From Desulforamulus aeronauticus DSM 10349 (GTDB lineage: Bacteria; Bacillota; Desulfotomaculia; Desulfotomaculales; Desulfotomaculaceae): a stretch of DNA of 64,000 nt. Position numbers and translations under genes: made by a program. The notes below the pieces were generated by a model. That model had not been told where the DNA came from. It searched no databases and saw only the letters and a program-made list of their open reading frames with translations. Positions 9,365 to 17,992 of the stretch are shown here, in pieces. The number at the start of each line of letters is the position of its first letter. The stretch's first letter is position 1. The DNA lies in NCBI RefSeq assembly GCF_900142375.1, contig NZ_FRAR01000017.1, positions 58,247-122,246 of the forward strand. The letters run 5' to 3'.

Positions 9365-10654
9365 GTGGCGGTTAAAGTATCTCCAGCTTGCATGGGTTGC
9401 CAAGCTTGTATTTCGGCTTGTCCCCAGGAAGCTTTATATATGGATGATAACGGAGTATGCCAGGTTATTGCAGATAAATGTACAGAGTGTGGTCAGTGCG
9501 TGGATGTTTGTCCGGTAAGTGCTCTGGAATTACCTAAACTTCCTACGGCAACTGTGGTGGGGGAAGCAACAAAAGAGGACACCACAAAGATGCAGCCAGT
9601 AGATGAACCATTAGAAACGGCGATTCGTTTGACCGGTGAGTTGGCTAACTACCAAGGTGTTTGGGTGTTTATAGAGCAAAGGGAGGGCGTAGTTGCCCCA
9701 GTTTCCCTGGAATTGCTGGGAGCAGGACACCAGTTGGCCAAAAAACTGGATGTGGAACTTTGTGGAGTACTGTTAGGAGACCGGGTTAGTGATTCGGTAA
9801 ATATGCTTTACGAGTATGGAGCTGATAAAGTCTACCTGGTAGATCACCCAGTCCTGCATTTTTATAGAACGGAAACTTACATGAAAGTATTTGTTGAACT
9901 GGTAAAGCGGTATGCACCGGAAATTATTTTAATGGGTGCTACCACCACGGGTCGGGATTTAGCTGGTGCTGTGGCTACCGATTTGGCCACCGGTTTAACC
10001 GCAGATTGTACCGGTTTAGACATTGATGGTAAGCAAAGGATCATGCTTGCTACCCGTCCTGCCTTTGGTGGTAACATCATGGCCACCATCCTGTGCAAAA
10101 ACCACCGCCCACAAATGGCTACGGTGCGTCCCAAGGTAATGAAAATGATGACTCCGAACCCAGGACGGCAGGGTGTATTGGTAACCCCGGAGGTAACATT
10201 ACAGGAGGATAACCTGCTAACTCAAGTGCTAGAAATTGTTAAGGAACACGGGGAGCAGGTTAATCTTCAAGAAGCGGCCATTATTGTGGCCGGTGGCCGT
10301 GGTTTGGGGGATCGCGCAGGTTTTCAGAAACTCTGCTTTGGTTTAGCTGAAGCCGTTGGCGGCCAGGTAGGAGGTTCCCGAGCTGCTGTGGAAGCTGGTT
10401 GGATTGAGCAAAAATACCAAGTGGGGCAAACCGGTGTTACGGTGGCACCTAAAATTTACTTTGCCCTGGGTATTTCCGGAGCCATTCAACATCTGGTAGG
10501 TATTAGAGGGTCCGATATCATCATTGCTGTCAATTCTGATCCCGATGCGCCGATCTTTAAAGAGTGTACCTACGGCGTTGTGGGAGATATTTTTACAATT
10601 GTACCCAAGCTTATTGAACAATTGAAAGAAAAAGGGGGGATTCGCTGTGCCTGA
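9365..10654 (+). CDS. etfA: Electron transfer flavoprotein alpha subunit fused to a 2[4Fe-4S] ferredoxin domain
   Basis: About 429 residues from GTG 9365, which lies eight bases after AAAGGG; an in-frame GTG at 9356 has no spacing. Residues ~1-60 form a bacterial ferredoxin domain with two cysteine clusters (CMGCQACISACP and CTECGQCVDVCP). The ETF alpha N-domain follows (~75-280), then the FAD domain with VAGGRGLGD, VGGSRAAVEAGW, PKIYFALGISGAIQH and NSDPDAPIF. The added ferredoxin module is known in ETFs of anaerobes linked to flavin-based electron bifurcation. Together with FixC and FixX it suggests ferredoxin as one electron partner; the direction of flow is inferred. Confidence 0.93.
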   Translation: MAVKVSPACMGCQACISACPQEALYMDDNGVCQVIADKCTECGQCVDVCPVSALELPKLPTATVVGEATKEDTTKMQPVDEPLETAIRLTGELANYQGVWVFIEQREGVVAPVSLELLGAGHQLAKKLDVELCGVLLGDRVSDSVNMLYEYGADKVYLVDHPVLHFYRTETYMKVFVELVKRYAPEIILMGATTTGRDLAGAVATDLATGLTADCTGLDIDGKQRIMLATRPAFGGNIMATILCKNHRPQMATVRPKVMKMMTPNPGRQGVLVTPEVTLQEDNLLTQVLEIVKEHGEQVNLQEAAIIVAGGRGLGDRAGFQKLCFGLAEAVGGQVGGSRAAVEAGWIEQKYQVGQTGVTVAPKIYFALGISGAIQHLVGIRGSDIIIAVNSDPDAPIFKECTYGVVGDIFTIVPKLIEQLKEKGGIRCA

Positions 10655-11942
10655 GAAATTTGATGCCATTGTTGTGGGAGCTGGTGTAGCTGGTTTGGCT
10701 GCTGCCTATAAAATGGCCCAGGGGGGCTTATCTGTAGTAGTAATTGAACGTGGAGACTACCCCGGGGCTAAAAATGTAATGGGCGGAGTATTATACCGGT
10801 CCATGATGGAGGAACTTATCCCGGAGTTTTGGAAGGAAGCCCCTCTGGAAAGGCCCGTGGTGGAACAACGGTTCTGGTTCATGGACACCGATTCTGTGGT
10901 TTCCACAGGTTACAAAGGTCAGGAATGGGCCAGGGAACCCTATAACTGCTTTACCGTATTTCGGGGTCAGTTTGACCAGTGGTTTGCCCGGAAATGTACT
11001 GAGGCCGGAGCCGTGATTATTAACGAGACCGTGGTAGAAGAGTGTCTGTTAGAAAACGGCCGAGTCGTCGGGGTGCGTACTAACCGCCCGGAGGGAGAAC
11101 TCTATGCCAATGTTGTGGTATTGGCGGATGGGGTAAATTCCCTGTTGGGTAAGCAGTTAGGCTTCCACCAAGAGTGGAAACCCCAGCAAGTAGCTCTGGC
11201 AGTGATGGAAGAACTGAAACTTCCCTCCGAGGTGATTGAGGATCGCTTTAATTTGGACCCTGGTATGGGGACAACCATTGAAATATTTGGTGGCGGCACG
11301 CTGGGGTTGGTAGGAACCTCTTTCATCTACACCAACAAGGAGCATATCTCCATTGGTGTGGGGGCATTGCTCTCCCAGATCAGACAGGCCCGGGTAAAAC
11401 CCTATGACTTGTTGGAAAACCTAAAAAAACATCCGGCAGTACGTCCTTTTATTCGCAACGCAGAGCCGGTTGAGTATTATGCCCACTTAATCCCGGAGGG
11501 GGGCTATAACGCTATCCCTAAGTTGGTCGGCAACGGTGTGCTGGTGGTGGGAGATGCCGCCCAATTGGTCAACGGTATTCATCGGGAAGGCAGTAACCTG
11601 GCCATGACTTCCGGTCGACTGGCAGCAGAGGCTGTACTGCGAGCCCATCAAATAGGGGAATTTGATGCGCGTTCCTTATCCCAATATGAGGAAGACCTGC
11701 GTAATAGTTTTGTTATCGACGACTTAAAGAAATATAAAGATTCCTCCCATCTGTTTGAAAACAATACCAGGTATTTTAATGAATATCTGCCCGCTACCAA
11801 CATGGCTTTACACGAAATGTTGACAGTGGACGGAACCAGCAAGAAGGACAAGCAAAAATTGATTATGCAGCGCCTGTTACGGGACAGTTCCTTGTATTCT
11901 GTAGGAAAAGACCTATATCATGCATGGAAGGCGATGAAATAA
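10647..11942 (+). CDS. fixC: FAD-dependent FixC/ETF-quinone oxidoreductase family protein
   Basis: 431 residues starting at GTG 10647 behind AAAGGGGGG, overlapping etfA by 8 bases. The N-terminal Rossmann FAD motif is VVGAGVAGLAAAYKMAQGG, followed by YPGAKNVMGGVLY; the second FAD motif is GVLVVGDAAQLVNGIHREGSNLAM near residue 300. This matches FixC, which takes electrons from EtfAB and passes them on together with the FixX ferredoxin. There is no membrane segment, so any quinone contact would be peripheral. Confidence 0.93.
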   Translation: MPEKFDAIVVGAGVAGLAAAYKMAQGGLSVVVIERGDYPGAKNVMGGVLYRSMMEELIPEFWKEAPLERPVVEQRFWFMDTDSVVSTGYKGQEWAREPYNCFTVFRGQFDQWFARKCTEAGAVIINETVVEECLLENGRVVGVRTNRPEGELYANVVVLADGVNSLLGKQLGFHQEWKPQQVALAVMEELKLPSEVIEDRFNLDPGMGTTIEIFGGGTLGLVGTSFIYTNKEHISIGVGALLSQIRQARVKPYDLLENLKKHPAVRPFIRNAEPVEYYAHLIPEGGYNAIPKLVGNGVLVVGDAAQLVNGIHREGSNLAMTSGRLAAEAVLRAHQIGEFDARSLSQYEEDLRNSFVIDDLKKYKDSSHLFENNTRYFNEYLPATNMALHEMLTVDGTSKKDKQKLIMQRLLRDSSLYSVGKDLYHAWKAMK

Positions 11943-12265
11943 TGAAAGATAATAAATTTAGTACAAAACTTCGTGAATTAAAAACGGAGATTAACATTGA
12001 TGATAAGCTGTTTTTAAACCGTTGGAAGCCCGATCATCATTCTCACTTAGAAATTATTGATCCGGCCGTTTGTCTGGAGCAATGCCCCGGTAAGGACTGC
12101 ACGGTCTTTTGCCCAGCCAAGGTCTATGAATGGAGAGATGATCGCATCACGGTGGGCTACGAAGGGTGTTTGGAATGCGGTGCTTGTCGGATTGCTTGCC
12201 CCCATCAAAACATTCGCTGGCGTTATCCCCGGGGTGGCTATGGTGTACAATTTAGATTAGCATAA
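11942..12265 (+). CDS. fixX: FixX-type ferredoxin
   Basis: 107 residues from ATG 11942, which shares one base with the fixC stop (TAATG). The C-terminal half has CLEQCPGKDC followed by FCPAKVYEW, then a [4Fe-4S] cluster motif CLECGACRIACP and the family ending RYPRGGYGVQFRLA. It is the electron-transfer partner of FixC. An upstream in-frame ATG at 11924 lies inside fixC and has no better ribosome site. A strong terminator follows directly. Confidence 0.93.
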   Translation: MKDNKFSTKLRELKTEINIDDKLFLNRWKPDHHSHLEIIDPAVCLEQCPGKDCTVFCPAKVYEWRDDRITVGYEGCLECGACRIACPHQNIRWRYPRGGYGVQFRLA

Positions 12266-12266
12266 G

Positions 12267-12321
12267 GACAAACGAAGCCTCTGCCAACGTCTAAGGACTC
12301 GGTAGAGGTTTCGTTTGTCTA
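12267..12321 (+). terminator. Terminator after fixX
   Basis: Inverted repeat GACAAACGAA plus CCTCT paired with AGAGG plus TTCGTTTGTC, enclosing a ~20-base loop. It ends the etfB-etfA-fixC-fixX unit. Confidence 0.7.
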
Positions 12322-12340
12322 CACAAATTGCAAGGGCAAG

Positions 12341-12350
12341 TTTCGACAAA
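12341..12350. promoter_or_regulatory. Spo0A-box-like site
   Basis: TTTCGACAAA is an exact reverse complement of an extended 0A box (TTTGTCGAAA), located 109 bases before the hybrid kinase start. Similar TGTCGAA cores occur upstream of etfB (8509-8515), the FtsA-like gene (19903-19909) and the lactate/glycolate dehydrogenase (22509-22515 and 22530-22536). Binding is not shown. Confidence 0.35.
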
Positions 12351-12458
12351 TGGTAGAAGGGATTTTAGCAATTTTTCAAGAAATAGTCGAAAATAATTTA
12401 ATGCAGTTGCGGTTGAAAATTCTCAATATGTATTGCCTGGTTGTTGAGGGGAGAATTA

Positions 12459-14471
12459 ATGAACGGGATCCACCCATCTATAATAGCAGGTATTTTTACA
12501 ATCCTTGTTTTGATAACTATCTATTTAGTGACCTTACGGAAAACCATCACTGCAAGTAACATCACGAAGCGAGAGAAAGCTGAACTGACCGTAATAACCT
12601 GTCAGTTTCTTTTTGAGCATGCCCGGGAAAGTATCCTGTTTATTCGGCAGCAGGATGGGCGAATATTGGAGGCCAATCCCTCAGCCCTCAAAACCTATGG
12701 TTATTCCAAAGAGGAATTAATAACAAGAACCATTTATGAGCTACAGTCCGGGGGTGACAGAACAGAGGTCAATAGAAAAATGGATACCGCAGCCAGGAAT
12801 GGCATTGCGTTTGAAACAATGCATCGTTCTAAACAGGGAAAAACCTTTCCCGTGGAGGTTAGCTCCATCGGAGCGATGATTGGCGGAGAATCTGTTCTAT
12901 TAAGTATTATTCGTGATATCACGGTAAGAAAACAGACCGAAGAGGCCCAAGCTGCTGAAAAGGAAAGCTTGGCTGTAACACTACGCTCCATTGGGGATGG
13001 GGTTATCACCACAGACATCGCCGGTACTATTGTTGTAATGAATAAAGTAGCTGAGCAACTAACCGGTTGGTCACAAGAGATAGCCATCGGCAAACCCGTT
13101 GTCAAAGTATGCGGTACCCTAGATGAAAAAACACGCCAAAATACTTACAACCTTGTAGAAAAGGTTCTTCGGACCGGGGTAGATCTTAATCAAACTGCTA
13201 TATTGCGGGCTAAAGACGGTACCGAAAAAATTATTCAACAGTCTGCAGCACCTATTTTTGACAGTAACAATCAGGTTGTTGGTGTGGTACTGGTATTTCG
13301 AGATATTACCCAAGAACAGAGGGCAAAGGCAGAAATCCTTAAGGCTAATAAAATAGAAGCTTTAAGCTTGCTGGCCGGGGGTATCGCCCATGATTTTAAT
13401 AACATCTTAACAGCTATTTTGGGAAATTTGTCTCTCTTAAAAGTTCAAACAGCAGATAACACTGAAGCTTATCAAATCATTCACGAATCCGAACAGGCAG
13501 CTCTGCGAGCCGGCGTTCTCACCCAGCAATTACTCACCTTTGCCAGGGGGGGCGGTGCGCCCGTAAAAAAGACCGCTTCGGTGGCTGAGTTAATAAAAGA
13601 AACCACTGATTTTGCTCTGCGGGGCTCCAACATTTCTTGCTATTACTCAATGCCAAGTGATCTGTGGATGGTTACTGTTGATAAGGGACAAATCAGCCAG
13701 GTTATGCAAAATTTGGTGATTAATGCTGTGCAGGCAATGCCCCTGGGTGGTGTCATTGAGGTTACCTGTGCAAATATCCTGTTAAGCGAAAGATATCCCC
13801 TTGGGGAAGGAAAATATGTAGCAATTTCCTTGCGTGATCGGGGAGAAGGCATCGCCAAGGAATATTTTCAGAGGATATTTGACCCATATTTTACGACGAA
13901 ACCGACAGGGAGTGGTCTGGGTTTAGCTACCAGCTATACCATCATTAAAAATCATGGTGGCCATATTCAAGTGGAGTCGGAACCAGGGATTGGCACAACC
14001 TTTACCGTTTATCTTCCGGCAATCTCGGAGAGAACTGTTACGCCCATTAAAAAGGAAGATATTTTACCAAGCCAAGGAAAAGTTCTTGTGATGGACGATG
14101 AAGAGCCGGTAAGAAGTGTTTTGGGCAGAATGTTAAATTTTATTGGTTTTAAAACTGTTTTAGCTAAGGATGGTGCAGAAGCTATTGCATTGTATCAAAG
14201 GGCCGCGGAGTCGGGGCAATCCTTTGATGTAGTCATTATGGATTTAACTGTTCCAGGAGGAATGGGGGGTAGGGAAGCTCTGCAAAAGTTATTGCACATT
14301 AATCCGGATGTAAAAGCCGTTGTTTCCAGCGGGTATTCTTCCGATCCAATTATGGACGATTACAAGAAATATGGTTTTGCTGGAGCTGTTACCAAACCTT
14401 ATAAGATTCAGGAGCTAAGTGAGATCCTACAGGCAGTTTTAACAAAGGTAAACAACAATGTGAAGGAATGA
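12459..14471 (+). CDS. Hybrid PAS sensor histidine kinase with C-terminal receiver domain
   Basis: 670 residues from ATG 12459 behind GAGGGGAG. One N-terminal membrane segment (about residues 7-26) precedes two PAS domains (~45-165 and ~170-290). The dimerisation helix carries the phospho-histidine at about H311 in GGIAHDFNNILTAILGN. The HATPase domain has NLVINAVQAMP, GEGIAKEYFQRIFDPYFTTK and GSGLGLATSY. A receiver domain with likely phospho-acceptor D595 in VIMDLTVPGG ends the protein. With most of the protein cytoplasmic, it may sense an intracellular or membrane-linked cue through PAS. The next genes, five and four bases apart, encode a mini DHp protein and an NtrC-type regulator, implying a phosphorelay. 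Confidence 0.92.
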   Translation: MNGIHPSIIAGIFTILVLITIYLVTLRKTITASNITKREKAELTVITCQFLFEHARESILFIRQQDGRILEANPSALKTYGYSKEELITRTIYELQSGGDRTEVNRKMDTAARNGIAFETMHRSKQGKTFPVEVSSIGAMIGGESVLLSIIRDITVRKQTEEAQAAEKESLAVTLRSIGDGVITTDIAGTIVVMNKVAEQLTGWSQEIAIGKPVVKVCGTLDEKTRQNTYNLVEKVLRTGVDLNQTAILRAKDGTEKIIQQSAAPIFDSNNQVVGVVLVFRDITQEQRAKAEILKANKIEALSLLAGGIAHDFNNILTAILGNLSLLKVQTADNTEAYQIIHESEQAALRAGVLTQQLLTFARGGGAPVKKTASVAELIKETTDFALRGSNISCYYSMPSDLWMVTVDKGQISQVMQNLVINAVQAMPLGGVIEVTCANILLSERYPLGEGKYVAISLRDRGEGIAKEYFQRIFDPYFTTKPTGSGLGLATSYTIIKNHGGHIQVESEPGIGTTFTVYLPAISERTVTPIKKEDILPSQGKVLVMDDEEPVRSVLGRMLNFIGFKTVLAKDGAEAIALYQRAAESGQSFDVVIMDLTVPGGMGGREALQKLLHINPDVKAVVSSGYSSDPIMDDYKKYGFAGAVTKPYKIQELSEILQAVLTKVNNNVKE

Positions 14472-14475
14472 TACT

Positions 14476-14649
14476 TTGACCTCTACTAAGGATAAGGCTG
14501 TTATTCATGCTCTCAACAATCTGATTACCGTTATACAAGGCAATGCGGAATTAATTCAATTAAAGCAGGGCCTGGAAGAGGCGAGAGAAATATTGGAGGC
14601 CTGTAGGAAAATGCAGGGGTTATTAAATTCTCTACGTCAGGAGAGGTAA
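14476..14649 (+). CDS. 57-residue stand-alone histidine-kinase DHp-like protein
   Basis: A small gene fitted exactly between the kinase stop (14471) and the NtrC-type start (14653). The TTG start lies about seven bases after AAGGA. Residues 11-25 (HALNNLITVIQGNAE) align with the H-box of the upstream kinase (HDFNNILTAILGNLS), keeping the His, the Asn pair, Thr, Ile and Gly-Asn. The rest (EEAREILEACRKMQGLLNSL) would form the second helix. No ATP-binding domain is present. The inferred product is a two-helix phosphotransfer or dimerisation module. It could accept phosphate at H11, relay it to a receiver, or compete with kinase dimerisation. No named family is recognised; the coding call rests on tight spacing and the motif. 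Confidence 0.7.
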   Translation: MTSTKDKAVIHALNNLITVIQGNAELIQLKQGLEEAREILEACRKMQGLLNSLRQER

Positions 14650-14652
14650 GGT

Positions 14653-16047
14653 ATGTCAGTTCATGTGCTGGTTGTTGACGATGAACAGCAAATACAAAGT
14701 TTATTTAAAAAGATGCTGGGCAGCCAGTATGATGTTACCGTTACGGGAGATATACAATCTGCCCGTTGGGAGCTGGCCCTAAAACAATATCAAGTGGCTT
14801 TAATCGATTTAAGACTACCTGATGGTACCGGTATGGAATTATTAAACCATATTAGAACTTTACAGCCTGCCTGCCGCTGCATTTTAATGACTGGTTATGG
14901 TTCCGTAAAAACTGCGGTACAGGCTATTGGGCAAGGGGCCTATAATTATATAGAAAAACCCTTTACGTCCTTAGAGGATATTTACAAGTTAATACAAGGT
15001 GCGATAGACAGTAGGGAAGATGATAATACGAGTCTGGAGTATAAGCAGATAAAAAAAGTTGCTAAGCAAGTGAATATGGCTATCGGTGATAGCTTTGCTA
15101 TGCGGCAACTGATCACCAGTGCCTATCGGATTGCCAAGAAGAAGATCAGCGTATTAATCACCGGTGAGACCGGGACAGGTAAAGAGGTATTGGCTAGATT
15201 TATTCATGCTGCCAGTGACCGCTGCAACAATATATTTATCCCCGTCAACTGTGGTTCCTTTCATGAGAACCTATTGGAAAGTGAACTATTCGGCCATGAA
15301 AAAGGAGCTTTTACCGGATCTACCTCCATCAGAAAGGGTATCTTTGAATTGGCAGACAAAGGAACGCTCTTTTTTGATGAACTAGGCGAAGCCAGTCAGT
15401 CAATTCAGGTTAAGTTGTTGCGAGTATTGGAAACCGGTATATTTGTGAGACTTGGTGGGGAAAAACCGATCCTTACGGATGTTAGAATTATTACGGCTAC
15501 CAACTCTCCTATTGAAAAACTGGTTCAACAGAATAAATTTCGAGAAGACTTGTATTACCGCCTTAACGTAGTAAGATTGGAAATACCTCCGCTAAGAGAA
15601 AGAACTGAGGATATTCCAGAGTTTATTAAGAGCTTTGCCAGGCAAATTGCTGCGGATTATCATTTGACTAAAGTCCCTGTTTTCACGGAACTGGCAATAG
15701 AGATTTTAAAGTCCTATCCATGGTATGGCAATATAAGAGAACTATATAATGTGATTCAAAAAATGGTTGCCGAGGATTTGCAGGGTGTAATAGATGCTCC
15801 CAGTATCCCTAAAAACATTCTTAATGTGGTGGAAAACCCAAAGGGTTTAGAAAATAACAAGACACCAGAAACAGGGTTCGACAGCGGTAAGGGTTTTTCA
15901 GAGAATGACTTTGTTCCTAAACCGTTACATGAAATTGAAAGGGAGTTTATTCAAAAAACGCTAGCCTACTTTAAAGGGAATATTTCCTTAGCCGCTGAGG
16001 CACTGGAAATTAGTCGAGCGACTTTATATCGCAAAATAAAACAATAA
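14653..16047 (+). CDS. NtrC-family sigma-54-dependent response regulator
   Basis: 464 residues. Receiver domain 1-120 with phospho-acceptor D52 (LIDLRLPDGTG) and conserved K in YIEKPF. The AAA+ domain covers ~145-375: Walker A GETGTGKE, the sigma-54 contact loop as GAFTGS rather than the usual GAFTGA, Walker B GTLFFDEL, and the R-finger region FREDLYYRLNVVRL. A Fis-type helix-turn-helix ends the protein (LAAEALEISRATLYRKIKQ). It should activate sigma-54 promoters when phosphorylated by the upstream kinase system. A matching -24/-12 promoter lies 116 bases downstream of its stop, before a chemoreceptor gene. Confidence 0.95.
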   Translation: MSVHVLVVDDEQQIQSLFKKMLGSQYDVTVTGDIQSARWELALKQYQVALIDLRLPDGTGMELLNHIRTLQPACRCILMTGYGSVKTAVQAIGQGAYNYIEKPFTSLEDIYKLIQGAIDSREDDNTSLEYKQIKKVAKQVNMAIGDSFAMRQLITSAYRIAKKKISVLITGETGTGKEVLARFIHAASDRCNNIFIPVNCGSFHENLLESELFGHEKGAFTGSTSIRKGIFELADKGTLFFDELGEASQSIQVKLLRVLETGIFVRLGGEKPILTDVRIITATNSPIEKLVQQNKFREDLYYRLNVVRLEIPPLRERTEDIPEFIKSFARQIAADYHLTKVPVFTELAIEILKSYPWYGNIRELYNVIQKMVAEDLQGVIDAPSIPKNILNVVENPKGLENNKTPETGFDSGKGFSENDFVPKPLHEIEREFIQKTLAYFKGNISLAAEALEISRATLYRKIKQ

Positions 16048-16081
16048 CTGTATTATTATGAGAAAATTTATACATAGCTAG

Positions 16082-16116
16082 AGGAAGCCTGTAGTCTAAA
16101 TAGGCTTCCTTTTTTG
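16082..16116 (+). terminator. Rho-independent terminator
   Basis: AGGAAGCCT paired with AGGCTTCCT around an 11-base loop, followed by TTTTTTG. It ends the kinase/DHp/regulator transcript, so downstream genes need their own promoter. Confidence 0.85.
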
Positions 16117-16162
16117 CTGTATTGATAGGGATTTTTGCTTTTTTGTCAGGCAATATTTCCAT

Positions 16163-16178
16163 TGGCATTAAAATTGCT
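16163..16178 (+). promoter_or_regulatory. Sigma-54 (-24/-12) promoter
   Basis: TGGCATTAAAATTGCT matches the sigma-54 consensus TGGCAY-N5-TTGCW, with the GG and GC doublets exactly 12 bases apart. It sits just after the terminator of the sigma-54 activator gene and ~28 bases before a GAGGTGA ribosome site and the 18-codon ORF. The chemoreceptor gene follows at 16346. Confidence 0.7.
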
Positions 16179-16205
16179 ACTTTTGAATAGTGTGAGGTGA
16201 AGAAC

Positions 16206-16262
16206 ATGAATGGGTTTAGCAAAATGCCAAAGGATTTAGTGAAGGCCATTAGCGGCCAGTAA
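16206..16262 (+). CDS. Possible 18-residue leader peptide
   Basis: ATG with a good ribosome site (GAGGTGA, six bases upstream) opens an 18-codon frame with product MNGFSKMPKDLVKAISGQ. It starts about 17 bases after the transcription start predicted from the sigma-54 promoter and lies 83 bases before the chemoreceptor start. It could be a leader peptide, a functional micropeptide or chance. The spacing favours translation but nothing else supports a function. Confidence 0.4.
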   Translation: MNGFSKMPKDLVKAISGQ

Positions 16263-16345
16263 GGATAGCATAGCTAATTTGCCGCTTAGAAAGGATTAAC
16301 GGTGTCGGGGTAACGGATTGATGGCTAGGATAGGAGAGAGTATAC

Positions 16346-17905
16346 ATGAAAAAAATAGGAACTAAAATATGGCTGGGGTTTGTTTCTGTATTGTTGTTGA
16401 TGACTGTTATGGTGGGAATTACTTATTATCAACTGGGTCAGATAAAGAGTGAAATGAATACTTTGGCTGAACAGAGAATACCGGTCACCATAGCCAGCCA
16501 AAGGTTAGCCCTGAACCATATGAAACAGGCTGCTAGTTTGCGGGGCTATTTGGCCAGTGGAGATGCCAAGTTTCAAAACGATTATCATGAGGCAAAGGAG
16601 AAAACAGACGAGCAACTGGCAATTTTAGAAAAAACGATTGAAACTGAAGAACATCGAGAGAGACTGAAACAAGTAAAACAGGTTATGGGTGAGTTTGACC
16701 CTATGCCGCCGGTCATGTTTAAGCTCTATCAAGAAGAGGGTCAGAAAGCTTCTGTTAATTATTTGATAAACATTGCAGCACCGGTTCATGCCAAGTCTCT
16801 TACTGAAATTAATAAATTTACGGAAATGCAGGAAGAAAGTATTCATGAAGATACTTTGCATGTAGCAGCCATAGAGAAAAAGATAGAAAAACAATTACTG
16901 TTGTTACTGGGGGTTGCTATTCTTTTAGGGGCCGTCATAGCCTATTTTATTGCCAAACCCATTGAAAAAGCCCTTTCTAATGTAACTCAGGCTTCGGCTG
17001 AGTATGCGAACGGGGATTTTCGGAAGGAGATCACTGCATCATCAGCGGATGAAATAGGCCAAATGGCTGCGGCCCTTAATAAAATGCGAGAAAATTTTGT
17101 CGGGGTGATCTTAAAACTCAAGGACTCCTCGGAGCAACTAAATGATGCGGCCTTAGGTTTGGCTGCCCAGACCCAACAGACTTCTGCCGGCGCCACCCAG
17201 ACAGCCGGTAATGTAACCGAGATCGCGGCCACGGTCGAGGAAGTGGCGGGCAATGCCCAGGAAGTAGCTGGTTTATCGGAAAAGACTGCCCGAGAAGCCG
17301 AACTGGGTTACCAGGGATCAGAGCAAGTAACCCGGCAGATGGCGGTAATTGCCTCCTCTAGCGATGAGGCTGCCAGCGTCATTGAAGCTCTTTCTCAGAC
17401 GTTACAGCAGGTTAACCAAATCGTGGAGCTAATTACCAATATTGCGGATCAGACCAATCTGTTGGCCCTCAATGCCGCCATAGAAGCTGCCCGAGCTGGC
17501 GAACAAGGAAAGGGTTTTGCTGTGGTGGCAGAAGAAGTAAGGAAGCTGGCAGAAAAGTCTGCCGTTGCTGCGAAAGATATCAGCCAAATGATTGGACGGG
17601 TTCAGGTTGAGTCTAAGAGAGCAGTGGAGGCTATGTCTAACGGTAACGAACAGGTGAAAGAAGGTTTGCTGGTGGTGGGAGAGGTTGGTCAAAAGTTTCA
17701 TGTCATTATTGAGTCGATTGAAAAATTGGCTCAACAAATTCGCAGTGTAGCGGTGGCCTCCGATCAAATTTCTGAAGGCATCCAAAATGTAGCCAGTACC
17801 ACAGAAGAACAATCCGCCTCCATAGAAGAAGTAACAGCCTCTACAGAGCATTTAACGAAAATGGCCAGTGACTTAAATGAAATGGTGCATAGATTTAAAG
17901 TCTAA
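16346..17905 (+). CDS. Methyl-accepting chemotaxis protein with 4-helix-bundle sensor
   Basis: 519 residues. TM1 at ~7-29, a periplasmic-type helical sensor (~30-180) that looks like 4HB_MCP, TM2 at ~183-202, then HAMP ([15 protein letters not shown] region). The C-terminal signalling domain has the highly conserved hairpin tip [20 protein letters not shown] and NGKGFAV-like [20 protein letters not shown]. It would signal to CheA/CheW at the membrane. There is no C-terminal CheR-binding pentapeptide. The upstream sigma-54 promoter implies control by the adjacent NtrC-type regulator. The ribosome site is TAGGAGAG. Confidence 0.95.
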   Translation: MKKIGTKIWLGFVSVLLLMTVMVGITYYQLGQIKSEMNTLAEQRIPVTIASQRLALNHMKQAASLRGYLASGDAKFQNDYHEAKEKTDEQLAILEKTIETEEHRERLKQVKQVMGEFDPMPPVMFKLYQEEGQKASVNYLINIAAPVHAKSLTEINKFTEMQEESIHEDTLHVAAIEKKIEKQLLLLLGVAILLGAVIAYFIAKPIEKALSNVTQASAEYANGDFRKEITASSADEIGQMAAALNKMRENFVGVILKLKDSSEQLNDAALGLAAQTQQTSAGATQTAGNVTEIAATVEEVAGNAQEVAGLSEKTAREAELGYQGSEQVTRQMAVIASSSDEAASVIEALSQTLQQVNQIVELITNIADQTNLLALNAAIEAARAGEQGKGFAVVAEEVRKLAEKSAVAAKDISQMIGRVQVESKRAVEAMSNGNEQVKEGLLVVGEVGQKFHVIIESIEKLAQQIRSVAVASDQISEGIQNVASTTEEQSASIEEVTASTEHLTKMASDLNEMVHRFKV

Positions 17906-17944
17906 ACCAAGCATCAATCATGAATGAAACTATAGTAAAATATA

Positions 17945-17992
17945 AAAAAAAGTGATCTTTTTTCACGAAAAGTGATGTGGATCACTTTTTTT
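17945..17992 (+). terminator. Terminator hairpin after the chemoreceptor gene, overlapping an operator-like palindrome
   Basis: AAAAGTGAT-GTGG-ATCACTTTT (17969-17990 region) forms a 9-bp stem with a 4-base loop followed by T residues; an upstream copy of AAAAAAGTGATC at 17946-17957 could pair instead. It can end the chemoreceptor transcript, but the same bases look like an FNR/CRP-family operator for hcp. Confidence 0.55.

Noticed and set aside
16117..16345. Cyclic-di-GMP riboswitch before the chemoreceptor gene
   Set aside because: The conserved GEMM blocks are not present; the region is better explained by the sigma-54 promoter and short ORF.
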